Origin: Gracilariopsis chorda
Lineage: Eukaryota; Rhodophyta; Florideophyceae; Gracilariales; Gracilariaceae
Assembly: GCA_003194525.1 (NCBI GenBank)
Contig: NBIV01000113.1
Location: 62,001-126,000 of the forward strand
Length of the DNA stretch: 64,000 nt
Reading direction: 5' to 3'
Shown: piece after piece, positions 19,532 through 31,804 of the stretch
How the letters are laid out: each line of letters begins with the position of its first letter
How positions within the stretch are numbered: the stretch's first letter is position 1
Program-made: the position numbers and the translations under genes
Notes under the pieces: generated by a model
What the model saw: only the letters and a program-made list of their open reading frames with translations
Told to the model about the DNA's origin: nothing
The model's database searches: none

Positions 19532-20539
19532 AATGCTCTCCCACCCTGATGGAAAAACAAAACTTTTAACCAAGATGTAACCGAACCTACCGTAAGCATC
19601 TCGTAGCCGTATGGGGACTTTGGGTGCCATCCTCTTTTTATATCCCAATCGGTAACCTAGGTGTGTGGGACCACTTCTTGTTCTCCACAAATCCGGCCAC
19701 ACCGTACATACTGAGAAATAGTCTCATCCATGAACAGGTGGTGGCTACACACCCACAGCAGAAAATTCGCTTTTCATCATTCCTGACCAGGTGCTATGCT
19801 CTCGGCAACCACACGGTTCCAACCCATAACGTTCATGCGTTTTTCACAACCATGGACACCTCCACTTCTAATACAATTCGAGTTGCCTGAGTTCTTATTA
19901 TACTCCCCATGAACAAAGCGAGGTTAACTTGAGCAACAACTTTGGGGGGCTTTCATTTCTCAAACCTAACCGGAAAACGGTCAAGAAACGCCTTATGCTC
20001 ACGGCCAAAGGCATTACGGAACTAATCCTGATGCATTCATTTCGGGCCCTCATCTTTAATTCTGGACATGCAACGATTCATCTGGCTCAGAATAACATTA
20101 TCTGCCTTGCTATGCACTTCCCGGTCACCTTAATTTCACTTTCCCCAATCCTCAAGAACGACGACAATATGGAAGGGGGAAAAACCCTGGCAGCCCAATC
20201 GGTAGCAAAAGGCCAACGCAATCAGGGAAGGACAATGAAAAATTAAAGTCCGTATAACAGAAGAATACAAGACCAAGCCTTAAAGAATCACTGATTTTGC
20301 GGACATGTGGGATGGACATCTGAGATCCACCTCAATCGCCAAGCACCGAATATATATAGAAAGGGGTTCAAAACGCATCTTCTAGATGCCTTGCAGAGCA
20401 AACAAAAAACGGCGCGAGTTAGAAATGGAGGAGGAACGAAGCAACTCCACACATGCCTAAGAGAGCCGTCATCTGCAGAATGGGCAAGTCCGCATGTATT
20501 CAAGCTATATAAAGAACGGCAATCTACTCTCCTGCGTTG

Positions 20540-21720
20540 AATACTGACATTCTAATGCAATGGCTGTACAGGATACTTACCCAATAGTGAGAATGGATGA
20601 ATAGATAGACTCTCTGGGAAATGCATTTGTGTTCTCCACTTTGGATGCCAGTACTTACGATTGACAATGCGAGGTGGGGGAGTCTGACTGGGATAAAGGC
20701 GACTTCTACCTCTCACTTGGGGCTAATTCGGTACCTTTACCTCAGCATGCTGTTCGGTCTCAGGAGTGCACCTGCTACCTTCCAGAAAGCACTGATATCC
20801 TTTTTGCTCGGGTTAAAAATGGCATTTCGCTCTGGTTCATCTAGAAGATGTCATTTATCATTCTAAATTGGGTCAGGGGCATGTAAGACATGTACAGGCC
20901 GTACTGGAACCATTATGCTCAGCCGGAATCACCCTACTATTGGAGAAGTGCTAGTTCTCCTACCGAGCGATCAACCACTCTAGTCACATCATCCGTCCGG
21001 GTGGATTGCAAGCGTCTAACAAAGCTTGCGATGCTTCGTGACACGCAAAATCCATTACAAACTATACAGCGCTCTAGTATTTTTCGGCCATTTTAACGTG
21101 TTTGGTCCTTTTTTAAAGGGATGATGGCGCATTGATAGCCCGCTTTATCAGAAACCGGAAAAGCAACTGCCGTTTCACTTCAAGTCTCTAATCCATATGG
21201 AATTCGAGGCCTTTCACGATTTACGCCAACGCCTTATAGGCCCGCCAATATGGGCACGTCCCCGAAGCAGTCATAGGTAAGTTCTGGATCTGGACACTTG
21301 CAACAGCCTAGTGGGGTGCTCAATCTTCCAGGAGCAACCTGAGAGTGACCTCCGGTGCATCGATTACTGGAGGCGCTCACTAATAATGCCCGAGCAGTCT
21401 AGTCCACGACCGAACTGAAATGCTTGGCTGTCGTGAGGCACGTTCGTGACCTTCAATCGTACTTAAAAGGAACACGTTTCACACTCCGTACAGATCCTCA
21501 TGCCCTGCGACAGGCCCTAAACTTATCAGATGCGTTCTGACGGGTGGCGAGAAGGAGGCTCCGTCTAATGGCGTAAGCGTTTGACGTAATCCACCTATCC
21601 GGAGAGAAACATCGAGCGGCGGACGCGCTTTCTAGAGTTCGTGCAGACGGAGAAGACACGGAACCGTTGCGAGATGAAGTACAACTCATTTTAATGGACA
21701 CTGCGACCGAGACGGACTAC
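20540..21720 (+). pseudogene. Element F reverse transcriptase and RNase H remnant
   Basis: The RT start is clear: DTYPIVRMDE, stop, IDSLGNAFVFSTLDA, which parallels DTYPIPRMDECIDSLGDA of element A. The catalytic YLDD region is degraded. The RNase H part includes FEAFHDLRQRLIGPP, then LDLDTCNSLVGC and ADALSRV near 21620-21640. Numerous stops and frameshifts. Confidence 0.65.
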
Positions 21721-21911
21721 GAATATTTCATGGCTATGATACATTCGGATGGTTTGGGGGAAACCATAATAGTACGCTTCCCACACTTTGAAACGAACGG
21801 GTTTGGACTTTCAGCAGTACTCAGGATCAATAGCGGTATGCAAGACGTCAGCCCGATTTCGGCTGATGAGTTTCTCTGGGAACAAGGGAATGATTCTCTC
21901 TGCAAGTCTGC

Positions 21912-22958
21912 ATGGGCAAGTGTCGAAGACGGCAGATGCGTATTCGACATCTGATAAGGAAAAATTCGTTAGACAGAGCTCTCCATTGGTACGTACTGGA
22001 AACCCTGGAATCCTTGATATTACACCTATCCCACTACCCGTGGTTTGTTGGACATAGCGGCGCAACGAAGATATATTCTACGTTAAGACGAAATAACTAC
22101 TGGCCAGGAATTGCTCGTGACATATTACATGCCGTACGAGACTGTAACACGAGCATCTTGACAAGAGGCAGTTGCAAGTGCCATCATAAGATTCTAAAGC
22201 TAGTTTCCGCAGTGAGCCCGTTGGTATTAGTCGCAATCAAGATTCTTGAAACATTCACAAAGTCCACAAAGAGTCACCACTACATCCTGGTCTCTACTGC
22301 TCGGTTTTCAAAGTTCTGCAGACCGTTTCTGCTGAAATCTACTACAGCCGCAACTGTAGCCTGGGGTTTTCAGAAAAAATGAGCTTATCGGTATGGAATA
22401 ACATTGTACTTGTTGACCGATAGCGGAAGTCAATTGGTCTCGACGTTCTTCGAGGCAGTTTGCATTATGCTTGGCATCAACCATTTGAACACTGCAGCAT
22501 ACAACCAGCAAACGACCGGGTAGACCAAAGGGATCAGTAAGGCGCTAGATGAACGTCTCCGCCACTACTTGGCCGAGTATCAGACCGAATGGCACGGAAA
22601 TGTGCAATTGTTGCCTTCTGCATACATTATGCAGGTACACCGAACAACAGGCAAAATACCATATGACCTTGTACATTCATGACACCCGTATGGACTAAGA
22701 GTCCTGGACTCTCCGACCAGAGTCCCGAAACACCAGCCCGAGAACACCTCAATGGCACAATTGAGGCGTTATGTCCCAGCCCTACTTGGGGACGCGCAGG
22801 CTTCCACCAAGAGGAGGACTACACAGGCCTAACACCAGTATAACTGGGGTTTTGACAAAACCGTATCGATTTCTGTAAAGTTTAACGGAAGCAGTGAAGT
22901 CTATGTTGACCGACCAGATTAGATGTGGACAGCTCTTGAGGGACAAGTCTACGATTAC
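21912..22958 (+). pseudogene. Element F integrase remnant
   Basis: HHCC-type finger (LHLSHYPWFVGHSGATKIYS) with the Cys pair degraded, followed by a core with LTDSGSQLVSTFFEAV (second catalytic Asp) and QVHRTTGKIPYDL. A stop at 22381 and others break it. The last recognisable part (NWGFDKTVSISV...VYVDRPD, to ~22920) matches the region of element B before its linker. The frame stops where the C LTR begins. Confidence 0.65.
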
Positions 22959-23869
22959 TGTTGTGCAAAACCCGGAAATGAGTGGCACTCAAGGAGTTCG
23001 AGTCCTTGCCCTCTTGTGAGGTAAGCTCAGTTGGAGCACCCTCCATCTACCCAACTGTCGTGTGTAAGACCGACGGTAGTTCGGAAACACCACGGAGGTA
23101 GAGATGAACGGTTTAACTGGGAATCGGTGGAATACGCGTACAGTGTACCAGTGCGAACCCAGAAAAGGGAGCTATCCAAAGACCGAACGGAACCACTCGA
23201 AGGGTCGTGCGGACAGCCGGAAGAGACCCGACGTTGGGTTCAAAAGCAACAAGAAACAACAAAATAATACCCAATACAGAGCCGATATCTGTAACACAGA
23301 GAAAATAGAAGTCACACGACAATTAGTGAACACAGTATATCTGTAGTCGTACCAAGTGGGTGGATAGTACAAAGCGAATGCGGTGACCCTCCGAGTGGAG
23401 TAATGCACGCTGTAAGGGCAATAAAATCCAGAGCCTGACTCTTCAGGTCAAACTGAACACTTACGTGCGACTGAAGACTCGGGTTGACTTTACTTAGTGC
23501 TCGCGAAGGCAAGCTCGCATCACCTAAGTAGGTAAACTACAGAAGTCAATTGTAGAAATTAACTAAAATAGAGCACACCTCATGAGGTCCACACACATGG
23601 CTAGTCCAGTGTCAGGCACCCCAAGGGGTCAACCACAACTAAATATACCCTCAGTGCATGGCGCTGTAGTACACGCACACACGCGTCTAATCATTCCACT
23701 CCAGTTCGAGTTCCATACCTTCCCAGGTGAACCAATACACCGTAAACCAATCCATATGGTAGCAATACAAGATAGTGCAACACATATAACTGTAGAGCCG
23801 ATGTGGCACCCACGTCACACTCTTATGAGTTGCATCCCGTCCGATATTACGTTTTCGCATTGCTCCACA
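22959..23869 (-). repeat. 3' LTR of element C (about 911 bp, A-like)
   Basis: On the minus strand it runs from TGTGGAGCAATGCG (23869) to TTGCACAACA (22959). It shares with the A and solo LTRs the terminal GTGCAA motif, a TATTTTAGTTAATTT block (23545-23560), a long stem-loop and several mini-hairpins at matching positions. Overall similarity is low, so boundaries rest on the ends plus the polypurine tract at 23870. Confidence 0.7.
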
Positions 23870-23882
23870 TCTCCCCCTCCTG
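23870..23882 (-). other. Polypurine tract of element C
   Basis: Minus-strand CAGGAGGGGGAGA directly precedes the 3' LTR. Confidence 0.65.
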
Positions 23883-23950
23883 AGCCGAGGGTTACCGTGT
23901 TCAGTCAGCGGAAGTCGCAGGTGGCGAAGAGCTTAAGTACCATAATCACA

Positions 23951-24305
23951 ATGAGTTCTTCCTACGTTCCAGTTGACCTCGAGCATCCAATGCTGGATGA
24001 AAAAACGAATGCACCTTGTGGTGCCGGCCCCAAGACGGGTGTGAAACCTTCGGTAGCGGCGTTGCCGAAGCATCCAGTACAAGATCCGTGGCAGCATCCG
24101 AATAGAATCTGGGAACTCAACGGAGTGCTCCACCGCCAGTTGCAGTTTCCGCAGAAGTCGTGGCTTTTCGAGCGAACCTGTTGAATCTAGGTATCCCAGT
24201 TCCACCTGGTCTGACTAAAGTGAGCCAGCTGCTGGTGTTTGCTGCGCAGCACACGCAGGGGGCGTCAAAACAGGGTGGTCCCGGTCCCTCATCGGGAGTG
24301 TACTA
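23951..24305 (+). pseudogene. Short antisense ORF remnant of element C
   Basis: Plus-strand frame, opposite to element C's pol, between its 3' LTR and chromodomain. That is the same place where A and B carry their antisense ORFs. It starts with ATG at 23951 (MSSSYVPVDLEHP), changes frame near 24120 and ends at 24303-24305. The end (FRANLLNLGIPVPPGLTKV) is loosely like the helical tail of the element A antisense ORF. At about 118 codons it would be an internally deleted version. Homology is weak by eye and the call rests mainly on position. Confidence 0.3.
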
Positions 24306-24615
24306 ACCTCTTGGTACCTAATCACCCAGTGATAGATCTTCTGAACACAGAATAAACACACTGTGTTAAGTTCATACTTTTTCTTCTTTCTTCTCGAACT
24401 TCTCGATCTTCTTCTTCACACATCGTGTACTTCATCTCCATGATGCATGCTTCATCTTTATAAACCGTTAATTCCGTGAAACCGTTAATTCGGTAAGTAA
24501 AAGGGAGTATTCCTGGAAACTGCACTCCTATCAGAGTTCTCAACTTCTTACTCTTCTCGAGTACCTCTGCTAATTGCACTGCAGTCCCATCGACGTTCTG
24601 TGCGATCTCACCACT

Positions 24616-26042
24616 TTATCCCACCTGCGCATTATCCACATTGAATAGGAGAGCGGACCGGGTCCTACGGTGATATGATATGACTTTAGACCTCGGGGGG
24701 TGCTCTATGGGTTCCCATGTATCCTCTTCGGGTGGATATCTATACCATCGGATGAGATAGTGCAGTACTCCATCATGAGTTTCATGACGCACGACGCGTT
24801 CCACAACGAACTCCTGTGCATACACTACAGTTTCATCCGTCTCCATGACACGTACGGTAGACCGGTTTACCTTATGCACCCAAGTTCGAGTTCACAGCGC
24901 CGTCAGGAGCGGTACCAACCCTTCTGGTGAGCGACGACAGCTTCACGAATTCTTCGTATATCGTCGCCACGACGATGGTCTAAGTCACGTCTACGACGTC
25001 CAGACGGTGATATGTAAATACTTAAAGTTCAGTTAAAATTACTTACTCTCACGAGTACAACGAGCTAAAGAAGGTTCGTTATGCGCAAATACCCACTGAA
25101 CGGAATCTTTGGAGATTCGAGATGTTCTCCTTATCCATGAGCATACACCTTTGTGTCGAAGAAGCCCACCGGCTTCAATCACTGTGCCAGAGCTGCATGT
25201 CACTGAAAACGGTGCATTATCCACCATCTGATTGGTTTGGGTCAAGTCCACGAGAGCCACAAGATTACTGTGTGTCACCAATTGCGGTTGCGTTTACGAA
25301 CGGTCACCATGGGTGGTGGTGCACACACGTCAGCGTATCCAGGCACTCTAATCTGGTTCTCCGTATATGCACACAGCAAGGCTGTCACGACACACACCAT
25401 TGTGTTCAATTTCACTAGTGACTGTATGATTTGCGCCCAAAGGTTTCAGAATTGACTTCAGTAAGTTCACGGAGCTTCGTTCATCTCCACTTTACGAGAT
25501 TGACCAACCCAGGTTATAATAGCCTTAGGAACAACCATATGAGTCTACAGAAACCATCTTCTCGGTGCGTGTCACAATTTCGCGAGTAATATTGTCCTTC
25601 TCCTTCGAATCGGATGGTTTGACCACAGTACTGGTGTTATTTGTAGTGTCCTCCCGTAATGGATACTTCAGTTCATTACTGACGTTACTCTCATTGACGT
25701 AGCGTCTCTCCTGCCTTGAGCGTTCGGTTTCTCCATGGGAGTTTCTCCTTCTGGAGTTGACGCAGCATTGTGGTGATATCCAGAACGCGGATTTCCCTGT
25801 GACAGCGGTGTATCGATAGCCATTTCAGCGCCACTCTCCCCCTCCTTAGCCGGAGCTGGGGGTGCGGAAAGAACCTCAAAGGGGTTTGTTACTCTAGTAA
25901 ATATTTGCAGACGGTTCCGTTGTGTACCAGAAGACCAAACGGGTTGAGAATCCGACTGCAAAGGCAGATCAGCTAAACCGCGATCCGGTGTAGGGAGAAT
26001 CGCAGAACGCGATGTAGAGTCCATGCTCTGCGGTTCATCCGA
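24616..26042 (-). pseudogene. Element C Pol: linker and chromodomain
   Basis: The chromodomain (24616-24879, 88 codons) reads EFVVERVV...YLIRWYRYPPEEDTWEP and ends in VDNAQVG, matching the element A end VNAQVG. Upstream is the Pro/Ser linker (25668-26024, e.g. LPTPDRGLADLPLQSDS against A's HPSRGLSDLPTLSDS). Frames between 24880 and 25667 are broken. Confidence 0.85.
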
Positions 26043-28785
26043 TTACAATATCCCAGAAATTTTCGCGGGTGCGATAAACACTTCCATGTTAGGATTGGAA
26101 GCGTGGGTGACTCGATCGCGTGATACTTGTTCGTGCTGACTATGAATGTCCAACATAAATGTGTTTTCATCAGTACACACTACTCGATAGGGTCCATCCA
26201 AAATTGGAGACAGCTTATGGCGCCGTTCCTTCTCAGGATTGTAGTACTCTTTACGTAAGAATACAAATTCATTTGTAGAAACCTTCGGTAGAGGTGTACG
26301 AACTTTGTTATCAAAATTACACTTGTACGCATCCTGAGCTCTTTCCATAGCTTTCCGAGCGACCGGTACTATCTTTATTAGCCACTGTTTCCATGATTCA
26401 TGGTATAAACCTATCGATGGGTACTTCGAGAGCGTAGGTTGTGCCTCTATGGCCACCGGTGGTAGAATACGTGACAAAACCAGTTCAAAAGGTGATAAAG
26501 AAGTAACCCGATGAACCTTAGTGTTGTATGCATACGTGATAGCATCGTTGTATAAATCCCATTGCTTGGGGTGACCCGCCCCATAGGATCTTAATGCGTG
26601 AAGCATCGTACGATTAAATCGTTCTACCTGCCCATTGCTTTGGCGGTGATACATGGTCGTAAACACGTTCTTAATCGTTAAGATTCGACAGACATACTGG
26701 AAAAACTTAGAAGTGAACTGTCCTACATTATCTGAGAGCAGATGAACGGGTGGACCGTATACGAACACCTAGTGTGTGACAAACGATTGTGTGACTGCGC
26801 TAGCGGTAGTTCGCTTCAACGGCACAGTCCGTACTAGTTTTGAAAACCGACCGGTTATCACCAACGAGAAATCGTTGCCAGGCACGGTGCGGACTAATTC
26901 TCCAAGAATATCAATCGCGAAGAATTAGAGCGGAGCCCGTGCTGGGAATATCGTTAAGTTCTTTGAGTATCTACGTAGCTTCACGTTATTCTTAGCATAC
27001 TCTGTGCAAGAACTTCTAACTGCATAGCAGTAGAATGCCATAGCGGGCCAGTAGAAATCTCTTCTGAGAGTCAAGTATAACTTTCGCCCCCCAGGTTGAG
27101 CTCCCAACTTCACATAGTGAGAAATATGTAAGAGTCGCTGTTGCAATGAGTGCGGTATCACGATTTGTGGTATGGATTCAACCAATCTAACCAGGTAACC
27201 TTGGTCATTCACCACAAATGGTATGCGATCTTCGCCATTAAGGCGTGCCCGAATCTGTGTACAGAAGAAATCCTATTGTTGTTCACGGATCATCTCCTCT
27301 GGAGCAATAGGTACAACTGAACCAGCCAGTGGTTCCGAACTTTTGATAGCAATTATGTCGTCACATACATCATCCGAGAGGACTTCAGCACTTCCGCACA
27401 AGTCTTCCACCATAAAGCATGGTATATCCAGGTCTGCAGCTTCTGCTTTCGAATTGGTTCCCAATCGGGATAACGCATCCGCGTGAGAATTAGAGCATCC
27501 TTTCTTGAATAGGATATCAAAATCGAACTCCCGTAAGCGTAAACGCCAACGCATCAAGTGACCGGAAGGTTCAGTAATCTCCAAGAGCCAATGGAGGCAC
27601 GCGTGATCCGTGTACACCTTAAAGTTAGTACCCATAAGGTAGGGTTGGAGCCTTGTTAATGGCCATACGACGGCAAGGCACTCTTTCTCAGAAACCGAGT
27701 AATTACGTTCGTGTACGTTAAGAAAGCGTGACCAATATACGATGGGATTCCTCTCACCTTCTTCTGAGATCTGAAATAACGCACAACCAACCTAGTTATC
27801 ACTGGCATCAGAGTCCACTTCATAGGGAAGCCCAAGTTTGGGAAGAGCCAAGATTGGTGGTGATGTAACAGCATCCACTAGCATGGAGAAAGCAATAGAT
27901 TCTGCTTCACCAAGAGGTACCAAGTTCACTGGGTATCCATTGTTTAAGAGTCTGTTACGGGGAGCGGCGATGTCCGCAAAACCGGGTACGAAACGTCGGT
28001 ATACGTTACAGAATCTAAGAAAGGATCTCAGTTCTGTTTGTGTAACCGGATGTTATGCATTCTTAAGCGATTTCACTCCAGTCTGATCGGCAGAGAGTTG
28101 ACATGGGCGAATAATAAGCCCAAGGTATTTCACAGAATCTGTGAAGAACTCACATTTCTTCAACTTAAGAGTGATTCCTGCATCATGCAGTACACGCATG
28201 ACGTCGCGTACATGAGTTAAGTGATCATCCGCGTTATCAAAGAACACAATAATATCGTCCAGATATACCAAACAAGTTTTCCACTTGAATCGAGCTAAAC
28301 GTATATCGATAGCACGTGGAAACGTAGCGGGTGCGTTATTAAGTCCGAACGGCATACGTTTAAACCGAAACGATCCTTGGTGACACATAAATGCGGTTTT
28401 ATCGCGATCATCCTCTCGAATAGGAACTTCCCAGTAGTCCCAGATGTCGTCCAGCGCGGTGAACAGCGTAGCACTCCCAAGTGAGTCGATGTATTCATCC
28501 ATCCGAGGGATTGGTTAGACGTGCTTGATGGTTACCGCATTGAGGCGTCGGTAAGCAATACAGAACCTCCACGAACTACCGGGTTTCGGAACCGGTACGA
28601 CTGGTGAAGCCCAAAATGACTGAGCGGGCTCTATAACGCCAGCGCGTAGCATTTTCTGGACTTGAGATTTCTCTTCTTCCCGAGCCTTCAGACCTGCCCG
28701 ATATGGGTGTTGAGAAGTTGGCATTGTATCTGGAAGGGGATCAATACGGTGGTCTGCTATCCCTATGTTTCCGAAGGAGCCATCC
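26043..28785 (-). pseudogene. Element C Pol: RT (C-terminal part), RNase H, integrase
   Basis: RT begins at the element B junction with DGSFGNIG (28785) and continues to HRIDPLPDTMP and WRFCIAYRRLNAVT. The second RT part (28053-28502) has catalytic YLDDIIVF. RNase H (27273-27635) shows VYTDHACLHWLLE and HADALSRL. The integrase finger (26925-27215) reads HYVKLGAQPGGRKLYLTLRR with one His replaced. The integrase core (26043-26768) has VHLLSDNVGQFTSKFF and NGQVERFNRTML. Stops at ~28515, 28053, 27273, 26925 and 26769 and frame changes show it is dead. The catalytic motifs that remain are largely intact, so decay is moderate. Confidence 0.9.
28781..28785. repeat. Target site duplication of element B, left copy (CATCC)
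   Basis: Identical to 39163-39167. Removing element B and one copy rejoins element C's frame at MWDG, a residue string also found in element A. Confidence 0.93.
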
Positions 28786-29311
28786 TGTAGGAGAATGACC
28801 ATTGGGCATGTGGAGTGGTAAGGTAACTAAAGATCCGGGCTGGCAGAGGTCAGAACATTGCTGGCCTAAATTTCCCACGTGGCCAAGCTGGTTGCCGAGG
28901 CAGGAGATACCAGGGGACTGTGAGAATGCCAAGGCACTGTGGCCTCAAGTTTTATTATGTAGCTAATTTTATGTAATTTATTAGGATAGTGTCCTGACGT
29001 CAGAGCGCCTCGCCAGCCATATAGGTTGGCTCGAGTGCCGCCGATCTCTGAAGAATAAAGGCAAGCACCCTCACCGTCTTCTTGCCGCCATATGCCGCCA
29101 GTAGGACTCCAAAGGCCTCCAAGCCATCGCTACCATACTCCCGACCTGTAGGGACTTGAGATAGCGCCCGCCCATTGCGCCTCGCTGCCAGTTGGTGCCC
29201 GCGTCACTAGTAGACCCAGTGGATTGTCACCCCAGTGGCTGGTTTTCTGCCAGTACTACCCCCTAGTAGACTGCTACTCCAGTTGGGCAAAGGACGTAGT
29301 ATTCTACTACA
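28786..29311 (+). repeat. 5' LTR of element B (526 bp)
   Basis: Starts TGTAGGAGAATG and ends CTACTACA. Same length as the 3' copy. By eye the first ~205 bp differ from the other LTR about three times as often as the remainder. Confidence 0.95.
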
Positions 29312-29313
29312 AC

Positions 29314-29333
29314 TGTTCTCCCGGCCTAGAAGC
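29314..29333 (+). other. Primer binding site of element B
   Basis: TGTTCTCCCGGCCTAGAAGC follows the LTR after two bases and matches the element A site at most positions, so the same tRNA primer was probably used. The TGG start has become TGT. Confidence 0.65.
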
Positions 29334-29437
29334 CTACTGGAACAGCCGTTTGGATCTTAAGGAAAGACGTTTATGGATAGGACTTCTACCATTGGACTAT
29401 TAGTGGACACAACTGGCTCGAACGCAACACCGACCGT

Positions 29438-31588
29438 ATGGATAAACAACAACCCAACTTAAGGAACGAAGAGCAACAAGGAACACCAGGTGCAGCCGCA
29501 CGTCTTGCAGTCGCCGTAAACCCATTGGCCGCCCGAGCCGACAATAATAGTGGCCATAGGAGTACCGGCAGCCGCTCCGGTGGACGTTTTATAGACCCTG
29601 TGGACAATCCTGAAAGGATAACCAGAGAATTGCCATTGGTCACTTGCCTCCGCGAGAGGATGGATCAGCTCAATCTTCTGCAAGGCCCAAGGAACGATGC
29701 AGAACAGCCTCAGGATTTAGCTGCTACCGTAACCACCCCCCGTATGGTGGACGATGTTGCCACTCTCCTATGGCCGCAACTCCGCTCTTGGTGCGAAAAT
29801 CAAGTGGAGCAGTTCCTTAGGGACCAACTGGACCGAGAATTACGATAGCGCCTCTCCTCTCTGGCAGACCAACTGGTTCCTCAGGTTGTGCAATCAGATG
29901 TCCTCATGGAGTCCATTGCCACGACCATCCAAGAGGAAATCACCGGCCAGGCAGGCACATTTTACAGCCCTCGGGCTGTTTCTCAAAGTTTACCATTGGA
30001 TGTCCTCGGTCAACACACACCGGACCTCAGGGAGCTGCTAAGGAAGTAGCCCGTCGCTTTGGCACGGCACAGGAAGGCCCATTGGGTTCTGTACCGTCTG
30101 GAGAAGAGAAACTCCAGAGGCAAAGAGGCCGTGCGGGAGATAAGACCAATGGGCAACACGGCGTTCGGTACGCAAACGAGTACCTCGAGGACGATGAAGA
30201 GCTCGCCCGAAAGGACCTTGTAGATACCGAGACCCATAGGAAGAAGAGACGCAGCCTAAGGTGTAAGTCGAGGACGAACAATCGGAAGAGGCACCACTCG
30301 GACTCAAGCAATGACCATTAGGACTCGTCGGACTCTTCCGATTCCGATGCGGATGAGGCGGATGTTCGGCGCCTCAAACCATTGGTCACGACTGATGAGC
30401 TTTTCCAGAAGGTCTTAGACGTGAACAAGTACCTTTTCATGGATCGGTCCACGCGGTACACCTCTTCGGTCGCCAAGAAGATTGCCAGGTGGGCGAAAAG
30501 AATGCAACTGACCGTCCCGGACAAGTTTTCTGGGAAGGATCCCATTACATTCCTTAGGTTCTTGAGCTCGTTCCAGGTGGCCTGTGACCAGAATGGTGTT
30601 CTTCCTGATTGGACAAGCGAAGGACCAAGTGGTTGCCAAGATCTCCGGCTCGGCCAACCCCATTGATGCCCGAGATCGGGAACTCCTAAGGACCTATCCA
30701 GAGGTTGTTCATTACCGGTTGGAAACGTATGCGACTGATGACCACATAATGGACGCCTATCAAGACGTAATTGGATACCAACAGAGTTCCAGCATGTCCG
30801 AAACGGACTACGCCGACCAACTATGGACTAGAGCCCGCAGGTGCGGGAATGTGTTCTCCGAGGGTCGGCTGAAGCGACATATTATCGCGGGATTGCTCCC
30901 TGCGATACGTACTCATGTCCAAAACCACCACACTGACCATCCGGGCATGACGCTGCGTCAACTGGTGACGTATGCCGAAGGATATGGCACGACCTATAGG
31001 ACTTCCTGTCGAACGGGTGACGCGGATACTAGGGGTAGCGCACGACCCCTGACCAGAGGAGTGAAGGCCCTTATGGTAGAGTCCCCGTCGGAGTCGGACT
31101 CGGCCTTTGGACATTCAGACACCGCAGATGCTCTTGCGGTGAGCTTCTCCCCAGCTCTTTCAGGAGCACCATCGGCCTTTTCGTCAGGAAAGACCACCCC
31201 ATCGGCCCTGGCGACACCCCGTTATTCCCCGACTGGCCTCAGGAAGGACGTCATTACGAAGTCTAATCAGGCCTGTTATATTTGTCTTTCCACGGCCCTG
31301 CCGTGTGACTGCATAAAGTACATGCCTGAGGACATCCGCAAGGGAATTATGGCGCGAAGGGAGGAGAACTATCACGTGCGCCGAGCCGAGGGTTACTTCC
31401 GTAGAACATTCCCTCCGAGGACCACTGGAGCGCCAGGGAGCTCAAAGTATGTGACTCCACTGACCACACCGGTGAAGCAACCTGAGGTCAAAATGGTTGA
31501 AGACGCAATGGATAGCGTCGAGTACCTGGACGGACAGGGCGATCTTGCGATGCTCACGCCACAGGAAGACGACCAGAGGGACGCATAG
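29438..31588 (+). pseudogene. Element B Gag, broken
   Basis: N-terminal part 29438-29848 (136 codons) ends in TAG, continues in frame to a second stop near 30049, then shifts frame (30082-30600) and shifts back (30584-31588). The middle contains RRSLRCKSRTNNRKRHH and a Ser/Asp run, paralleling the basic and acidic stretches of A Gag. The capsid-like part reads VPDKFSGKDPITFLRFLSSF. A degraded zinc knuckle (CYICLSTALPCDC) near 31275-31310 lacks the His. Pol follows in the -1 frame relative to the last part. Confidence 0.85.
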
Positions 31589-31804
31589 AGGCGTGTCGTC
31601 CCTCTTATAACTGCCGCCTCAACCCATCGGACTCGCAGACCACAGGAGCTGAGAATAGAAAGAAACCATAGGACGAAATGAAAGGGGTATCGAGTCGGGT
31701 GCATGCTGTGGACCAATGAGAAGACCTGCAGGACGCTGTTTGCGTCCTGAGGAAGGATAGCTACAAGGTACAGGGAGCCTTGAGATTACAAGCCAATACC
31801 ACAT

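Larger units (their letters stand above)
18205..22958 (+). mobile_element. Element F: heavily decayed Ty3/gypsy, B-like
   Basis: Protease, RT, RNase H and integrase remnants lie in the right order on the plus strand with many stops and frameshifts. Motif wording is closest to element B (HSGATKIYSTLRR against HPGGTKMYHTLKR). The right end is cut at about 22959 by the 3' LTR of element C. No LTRs were recognised; the left boundary is nominal. Confidence 0.7.

Noticed and set aside
22954-22958. ATTAC as a target duplication for element C
   Set aside because: The 5' end of C is missing, so no second copy can be compared.
23582-24184. 200-codon plus-strand frame
   Set aside because: Its first part lies inside the element C 3' LTR; only the portion after 23951 could be coding.
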